Origin: Bacillus sp. EAC
GTDB lineage: Bacteria > Bacillota > Bacilli > Bacillales > Bacillaceae_G
Assembly: GCF_002156875.1 (NCBI RefSeq)
Contig: NZ_NCSY01000002.1
Span: 558,001-622,000 of the forward strand
Direction of reading: 5' to 3'
Length of the DNA stretch: 64,000 nucleotides
Part shown: positions 59,529 through 64,000 of the stretch, one piece after another
Layout: every line of letters begins with the position of its first letter
How positions within the stretch are numbered: position 1 is the stretch's first letter
The notes under the pieces: generated by a model
The model's input: only the letters and a program-made list of their open reading frames with translations
Databases searched by the model: none
What the model was told of the DNA's origin: nothing
Translations under genes and position numbers: made by a program

Positions 59529-59565
59529 AAAAAATGGATTGGTAATAAAACCAGTCCATTTTTTT
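59529..59565. terminator. bidirectional intrinsic terminator
   Basis: AAAAAATGGA-TGGT/ACCA-TCCATTTTTT with one mismatch pair; between convergent genes. Confidence 0.88.
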
Positions 59566-59574
59566 GGGTACCTC

Positions 59575-59904
59575 TTATTCTTCAATAACATGCTTCAGTA
59601 AAATTCTTTCCTTAAACCCACCACGTTCTTCTTTCTTTTTAACTCTTACTCTCTCTATTTCTTCTATACTAATCTCTTTTGTTTCAGCTAGAGCATACAG
59701 TACTTCTAAAATATCAGCTATTTCTCCGACGACTTCTTCTGGCGTTGCATTTAAAAGCTCTTCTACTTCTTCGGTTAATTTTTCGTTTAACTTTTTGATG
59801 TAATCTTGTTCTGATAGTATTGTCGTTTCAAATGTACTTCCCGTTTTTGAAATGATCGTTGGGATTTTATCTCTTACTAATTTATTATAGTATTTAATGG
59901 CCAT
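59575..59904 (-). CDS. MazG-like/phosphoribosyl-ATP pyrophosphohydrolase-related protein
   Basis: 109 residues. KYYNKLVRDKIPTII start and the metal-binding helix pair KLTEEVEELLNATPEEVVGEIADILEVLYALAE (E-x-x-E ... E-x-x-D) of the all-alpha NTP pyrophosphatase superfamily. Probably hydrolyses a non-canonical NTP. The C-terminal KKKEERGGFKERILL is also family-typical. AAGGAG ribosome site. Single gene. Confidence 0.88.
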   Translation of the reverse strand: MAIKYYNKLVRDKIPTIISKTGSTFETTILSEQDYIKKLNEKLTEEVEELLNATPEEVVGEIADILEVLYALAETKEISIEEIERVRVKKKEERGGFKERILLKHVIEE

Positions 59905-59959
59905 TTGGAACTCCTTATAGATGGTTTTCTTTAGACTTTCTTATTAAGTAGTGGCTCAG

Positions 59960-60703
59960 TTATACTTCATATTTTCCATTCCCAGATTTAGAAAGTACAG
60001 AATGGGTTGAAACAATTCCATTCTTATTCACTTTAATCCCATGTAAAAATCCGCTATAAACCGCTCCGCCGTCAATACAAATTTTCGTGTGGCATGGTGA
60101 ATTCCAAATATCGAATTTACCTTCCATTTTATGAAGTATTGATGTTGGGGTATGACCGAAGATAATTGTTTTATTTGTTTTATTCTCTCCATAGTGGAAT
60201 TCATCTCGAATCCAATAAAACTCGCGCTCAGTAGAATTCTTCCAATCATCAATAGTAAGATTAACACCCGCATGGACAAAAACAGTATTCTCCCACTCAA
60301 AGTAAAGTGGTCTGTTTTCTATAAAATTTAGTTCAGATTCAAACTGCTTTTTCATTAAACGTGCAATTTCATCTGGTTCTTTATGATTGGTAATATCACT
60401 TTCAAAAAACGAATGTATCGTTTCAAGACCACCTTGTCCATAGTAATACACTTGCTTTATCTCAGGCTGTTCAAGCCAATCTAATAGCATTCTCTCATGA
60501 TTTCCAAGTAACACAATCGCTCCGTACTCTTTTTCTAATAACATTGCTTTTCGAACGACATCGAATGAATTTTTACCACGATCAACTAAATCACCAAGTA
60601 AGACCAACTGCTCTGTATCAGGATTCCATTCTTTTAATAACTCTTCAAGTTCATGAAAACAACCATGAATGTCTCCGATTGCGAATACTGCATCTTTTTG
60701 CAT
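59960..60703 (-). CDS. PrpE-like serine/threonine or Ap4A phosphatase
   Basis: 247 residues from ATG 60703 (AAAGGAA). PPP-family metallophosphatase motifs GDIHG (about 12-16), GDLVDRG (about 35-41), GNHE (about 69-72) and the terminal HAGVN and FGHTPT blocks. Homologues include PrpE and bis(5'-nucleosyl)-tetraphosphatases; which activity applies cannot be decided. The next six genes are also on the minus strand, separated by gaps. Confidence 0.88.
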   Translation of the reverse strand: MQKDAVFAIGDIHGCFHELEELLKEWNPDTEQLVLLGDLVDRGKNSFDVVRKAMLLEKEYGAIVLLGNHERMLLDWLEQPEIKQVYYYGQGGLETIHSFFESDITNHKEPDEIARLMKKQFESELNFIENRPLYFEWENTVFVHAGVNLTIDDWKNSTEREFYWIRDEFHYGENKTNKTIIFGHTPTSILHKMEGKFDIWNSPCHTKICIDGGAVYSGFLHGIKVNKNGIVSTHSVLSKSGNGKYEV

Positions 60704-60794
60704 AATGAAATTCCTTTCCATTGCTCTATAATGTTAGTAAATTTTTAGTAGATTACTTTAATAATATCGTCAATGTATCAGTTTAGTAAAATAA

Positions 60795-60824
60795 AAAAGG
60801 GACTCATATAAAATGAAGTCCCTT
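60795..60824 (-). terminator. intrinsic terminator
   Basis: AAGGGACT/AGTCCCTT stem with a minus-strand T-run, after the DUF6526 gene. Confidence 0.8.
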
Positions 60825-60832
60825 CTCTCGAA

Positions 60833-61267
60833 TTAAACTCGATATTCATCTGCTCGCCAATTTTTTATGTTCGCTTTGATATCTTTTGGAGATAATCCTT
60901 CCTTAACGGCTTTCTCACCTAAAGAAATGAACTCCTCATCACTTGCAAAACGTAAAGCAATTACTTGTCTAATCGATAATTTAGGATCTAATACTTTTCC
61001 TGTTAAAGTATAATAACGAAAATTTTCTTCCATTCGAATCACACGATCCTGTACTTTATTCGCATAAAGACGGGTAAGTAGAAATGAGATAACAAGTAAA
61101 AACGAAGCAACAAGAATGAAAAGTGCTAACCAAACATTTCCTGAATTGTTAATGGCACAGCATAGATTTACAATTGCACCAATGATTGTAATAAGAGCAA
61201 GTGGTGCTCCCCAAAAATGGAATAGCGGGTGATAACGGACATGATTTTCTTTTGTTTGTTGGCTCAT
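60833..61267 (-). CDS. DUF6526 membrane protein
   Basis: 144 residues. Two helices (about 18-38 and 43-65) after an N-terminal HVRYHPLFHFWGAPLALI, then a soluble tail LDPKLSIRQVIALRFASDEEFISLGEKAVKEGLSPKDIK. Matches the DUF6526 pattern; function unknown. GGAG ribosome site; own terminator. Confidence 0.75.
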   Translation of the reverse strand: MSQQTKENHVRYHPLFHFWGAPLALITIIGAIVNLCCAINNSGNVWLALFILVASFLLVISFLLTRLYANKVQDRVIRMEENFRYYTLTGKVLDPKLSIRQVIALRFASDEEFISLGEKAVKEGLSPKDIKANIKNWRADEYRV

Positions 61268-61365
61268 ATTTACCTTCTCCTTTAAGATTACTTATGTACA
61301 TTCTATACTATATTCTATTACCCATCATATTTTAACTACTTTTTTAAATAGATTCATATACACTA

Positions 61366-61596
61366 CTATTCATTATTATTTTGTATTATATCTTTACACA
61401 TTTTCTCAAACAGTTCCGATGGCATTGTAAATTTAGTTGTTTTATCACTTCGCCAATTTGTAATAAACTCTACTTGATTTCCCTTTTTCACAACTTCCAG
61501 CAAGGAATTTTCACCTTTATCTCTAATTGAAACGAAACTGTTTCCGTTTTTCTTAGTATTGTGTTTGTAGTCGTAAATAAAATTAATATTGCTCAT
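61366..61596 (-). CDS. small protein, unknown
   Basis: 76 residues, hydrophilic, mixed alpha/beta: NINFIYDYKHNTKKN..., NSLLEVVKKGNQVEFITNWRSDKTTKFTMP, ELFEKMCKDII. No signal peptide or family recognised. AGAGGTG ribosome site. Lies 67 bases after the lipoprotein gene on the same strand. Confidence 0.6.
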   Translation of the reverse strand: MSNINFIYDYKHNTKKNGNSFVSIRDKGENSLLEVVKKGNQVEFITNWRSDKTTKFTMPSELFEKMCKDIIQNNNE

Positions 61597-61663
61597 ACTA
61601 TCACCTCTTATAGAAAATATTTCTTGAATATTATTTTTGATTAATAGTTAGAAAGGTGCGCAC

Positions 61664-62059
61664 TTAAGGTATCTCTACATATAATAAGTCCTTAAGTTTA
61701 TCGAAATTTGCACCATCGAGAGTGCCGTATTTTTGATTATAATGATCAATTATGATTGCTTTATCGACTTCTAACCAAACTTTATAATTATTTAATACTT
61801 CTGTTTGACCTTGTTTTTCAAGCTTTATCGTATAGCTTGATTCACGATCTGGTCTTAATTTATATTCCTTGGACCAATTTGTGTCTTTCAGTAACTTTTT
61901 TACCTTCTTAACATCATCATCACTCTTAATTTCTTTAGAAGACACAAAACTTTGAGAATCATCGAAGACTCTGAAACTTTCTTTATTTTGATTTATTGAA
62001 CAAGCAGTAACGTTAACAATTAGAAAAAAGACAATTATTCTATTAATCAATTTCCTCAT
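61664..62059 (-). CDS. lipoprotein, unknown (YhfM-like)
   Basis: 131 residues. Signal with lipobox FLIVNVTAC (Cys near 20), then SDDDVKKVKKLLKDTNWSKEYKLRPDRESSYTIKLEKQGQTEVLNNYKVWLEVDKAIIID, a pattern shared with YhfM-like Bacillus lipoproteins. Anchored outside the membrane; function unknown. AAGGATG ribosome site. Confidence 0.7.
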   Translation of the reverse strand: MRKLINRIIVFFLIVNVTACSINQNKESFRVFDDSQSFVSSKEIKSDDDVKKVKKLLKDTNWSKEYKLRPDRESSYTIKLEKQGQTEVLNNYKVWLEVDKAIIIDHYNQKYGTLDGANFDKLKDLLYVEIP

Positions 62060-62108
62060 CTTTTAACATCCTTTCTTAATTAAAGAAAAGTATATTCTTC
62101 ATTTCAAT

Positions 62109-62152
62109 AAAAAAATCTAGTAAACAAAACTAAAGTTTTACTAGATTTTTTA
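62109..62152 (-). terminator. intrinsic terminator of the ABC exporter operon
   Basis: AAAAAATCTAGTAAAAC-type stem (62109-62124 with 62136-62152), one bulge, T-run on the minus strand. Confidence 0.8.
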
Positions 62153-62159
62153 TTTTAAA

Positions 62160-63116
62160 TTATGCTGTTACATCTCGTTTTGAGAATACAAGTAATGCTA
62201 GAGTCAGGAATACAACCAAGTAACCCAATAACACTAGAATTGAGAATGTCATCGTCATCCCTGCAACTGGTGGAGTTCCATCGATATATTGCATTAGGTT
62301 TGTGTTAGCAAATAGGATATATTTACCCCAATCGAAGAAATTAGTAAGTATATTTGTTATCACACTACCAACAGTTAATAATAAAATTGATAAACCAATT
62401 GCAATAGTATTGTTTCTGAACACAGTTGATACCATAAATGCCATTGTAGCAAGCATAAATGTTTCAATAAAACTCATTAAATAGAACTTAGCAGAATAAA
62501 GGAATCGACTTTGTTCTTCAACATGTCCATGTACATATGCTAAATGCGATACATTTCCTTCACCCGTACCAAATAACATGAGTCCTAGTAGAATTGAAAC
62601 AAATAATAACGTAAATAGAAGTAATATACCAAATAAAATGCTAGTTATATATTTTGATAAAATTATTTTCGTTCTAGAAAACGGTCGAATCAGTAATAGC
62701 TTAATCGTCCCCCAATTAAACTCACTCGCCACGATATTAGCAGCAATAATAATCGTAAATAACCCGACTAGGATAATTAGATTTGAAGCAGTTGTAACAA
62801 AAGTCCAAACACTATTCTTTTCAAATGGGTCAATATCATGTTTAATTCGATACTCTTTAATGGCTATATCTCTTTTTAAGAATTTTTTAATTGGATCATC
62901 TTTCTTACCTATTTCCTTCAACTGCTTTTTAGATCCATTTATATCTTGTTGCATAGTTTCCTTCCATTTTGGATCAGCAGTTTGAACGTGCTTTCCCTCT
63001 TGGTATTTCTCAAATGCCCCAACAGCACCTACTAATAATACAATAAGACCAATCATAACTAGTGTACCGGGTCTTTTAATAATTTTAATCCATTCATTCT
63101 GTATCAGCTTTAACAT
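62160..63116 (-). CDS. ABC-2 type transporter permease
   Basis: 318 residues, six helices: one N-terminal (about 18-35) then five from about 110 on, with an extracellular stretch between. ASEFNWGTIKLLLIRPFSRTKIILSKY is typical of the BcrB/YxlG-like permease group. Partner of the ATPase 34 bp upstream; exports an antibiotic or lipid. Substrate unknown. Confidence 0.85.
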   Translation of the reverse strand: MLKLIQNEWIKIIKRPGTLVMIGLIVLLVGAVGAFEKYQEGKHVQTADPKWKETMQQDINGSKKQLKEIGKKDDPIKKFLKRDIAIKEYRIKHDIDPFEKNSVWTFVTTASNLIILVGLFTIIIAANIVASEFNWGTIKLLLIRPFSRTKIILSKYITSILFGILLLFTLLFVSILLGLMLFGTGEGNVSHLAYVHGHVEEQSRFLYSAKFYLMSFIETFMLATMAFMVSTVFRNNTIAIGLSILLLTVGSVITNILTNFFDWGKYILFANTNLMQYIDGTPPVAGMTMTFSILVLLGYLVVFLTLALLVFSKRDVTA

Positions 63117-63150
63117 TATCTTGTTCCTTTCTATTTGAAATTCTTCTCAA

Positions 63151-64000
63151 TTAAACATTTGTCATTTCTAGGAAACGCTCTTCCAATGATTTTGAATTTG
63201 CCTTAATTCCATAAATGCTAATGCGATTTTCAACTAGTAACTCGATAATACTTGGTACATCTTCTCTAGCTATTTCAATATGTAATTCACCATCTATAAC
63301 TTGTACTTTATAGTCAGAAAGAACTTTTTCTGCAGCTGCAACTTCTCCAACCTCAAACGCATAGGATTGAGCGTCATCTTTATTTAGCTCATTAACCGTT
63401 TGAACATCGATTAGCTTACCATGTTGGATTACACCAATACGATCACACATCATTTCCATCTCAGATAAAAGGTGACTTGAAACAATAATTGCCATCCCTT
63501 TTTTCTTCGTTAATAGTTGTAAGTGATCTCTCATTTCACGGATACCAGCAGGATCAAGTCCATTCGTTGGTTCATCCAAAATCAGAACCTTTGGATCATG
63601 CAATAAACATTGCGCAAGACCAAGTCGCTGTCTCATCCCTAGTGAATACGTTTTAACCTTTTGACGAATCGCATCCGTTAAACCAACAAGTTCAACTACC
63701 TCATCAATTTTTTGCTTCGTAACTTTTTTATCCATTCGAGCATATTGCAATAAATTATCATATCCAGAAAGAAACTTGTATAATTCAGGATTTTCTACAA
63801 TCGCTCCAACATTTTTAACCGCTTCTTCAAAGTTGGACTTAATACTATGGCCATTAATGACAACGTCACCTTCAGTAATACCCATAAGACCAACCATCAT
63901 TCTAATCGTCGTTGTCTTACCAGCACCATTTGGCCCTAAAAATCCAAAAACTTCGCCTTCATAAATATCAAAACTCAAATCAGACACAATTTTTTTATTC
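63151..64000 (-). CDS. ABC transporter ATP-binding protein (cut by window edge)
   Basis: At least 283 codons; the start lies beyond 64000 (frame open, reading NKKIVSDLSFDIYEG). Walker A GPNGAGKTT, signature YSLGMRQRLG, Walker B VLILDEPTNGLDPAG and H-loop IVSSHLLSEME; C-terminal extension (EVGEVAAAEKVL...) typical of BcrA-type ATPases. Pairs with the permease downstream. Confidence 0.9.
   Translation of the reverse strand, partial: NKKIVSDLSFDIYEGEVFGFLGPNGAGKTTTIRMMVGLMGITEGDVVINGHSIKSNFEEAVKNVGAIVENPELYKFLSGYDNLLQYARMDKKVTKQKIDEVVELVGLTDAIRQKVKTYSLGMRQRLGLAQCLLHDPKVLILDEPTNGLDPAGIREMRDHLQLLTKKKGMAIIVSSHLLSEMEMMCDRIGVIQHGKLIDVQTVNELNKDDAQSYAFEVGEVAAAEKVLSDYKVQVIDGELHIEIAREDVPSIIELLVENRISIYGIKANSKSLEERFLEMTNV

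Noticed and set aside
1-64000. CRISPR array, tRNA or rRNA genes, prophage
   Set aside because: No regularly spaced repeats, no cloverleaf or conserved rRNA segments, no phage structural or integrase genes were seen; the YjcQ-like and excisionase-like proteins alone do not indicate a prophage.

Overview
The window is chromosomal DNA of a low-G+C, endospore-forming member of the Bacillaceae (a Bacillus or Gottfriedia-like organism). This rests on two alpha/beta-type small acid-soluble spore proteins with recognisable sigma-G promoters, a CdaS-type diadenylate cyclase, a GH18 enzyme of the spore-cortex type, a BceRS-BceAB peptide-antibiotic module, strong AGGAGG ribosome sites and many U-tailed hairpin terminators. 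No rRNA, tRNA, CRISPR array or complete mobile element was seen. Species assignment is inference.

Layout. 1-4 kb: 5' part of deoC, an MFS transporter, small membrane proteins, a fatty-acid-hydroxylase-like protein and an RDD protein. 4-8.4 kb: a four-gene operon (SAM hydroxide adenosyltransferase, ECF S component, double ATPase, EcfT) behind a near-consensus promoter, with a terminator-like hairpin between the S and A genes. 8.5-12.2 kb: a complete fixABCX electron-transfer operon plus one extra small gene. 12.4-14.5 kb: catDE-like quinone/catechol detoxification genes, preceded by four copies of an 18-bp motif, next to an Rrf2 regulator. 14.8-20.4 kb: two SASP genes, a luciferase-like monooxygenase, a frameshifted merR with an SRPBCC gene, and cdaS. 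20.6-33.3 kb: a secreted GH3 enzyme with an extra domain, hydrolases, signal peptidase I, RidA, an oxidoreductase, and an ArsR/SRPBCC pair whose mRNA appears leaderless. 33.4-41 kb: an accessory stretch of unknown genes, an orphan SMI1/KNR4 protein, a frameshifted DHFR-like gene, an IS3-type remnant and rpiA lying between two copies of one promoter/signal-peptide region. 41-48 kb: a DHA2 drug exporter with a divergent TetR regulator, then the Bce module. 48-64 kb: DUF421, cold-shock-like protein, membrane-anchored HTH protein, isochorismatase, XRE plus two DUF2975 genes, a second two-component system, a 23-codon membrane peptide, a metallophosphoesterase, a GH18 protein, nitronate monooxygenase, lipoproteins, a PrpE-like phosphatase, and an ABC exporter cut by the window edge.

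Two dispersed repeat families are visible: a roughly 130-bp GC-richer element (two tandem near-full copies, one full inverted copy and several decayed ones), and a short ACTAAC...GTTAGT palindrome usually sitting beside a terminator-like hairpin. Two genes (merR at 18.2 kb, DHFR-like at 38.3 kb) are broken by single-base changes in homopolymers. Many starts were moved from the longest open frame to the codon with a ribosome site, as noted per entry. No wholly new defence or biosynthetic system could be demonstrated. The strongest candidates for follow-up are the catDE operator array, the SAM-hydrolase/ECF operon, the leaderless arsR and the duplicated region around rpiA.
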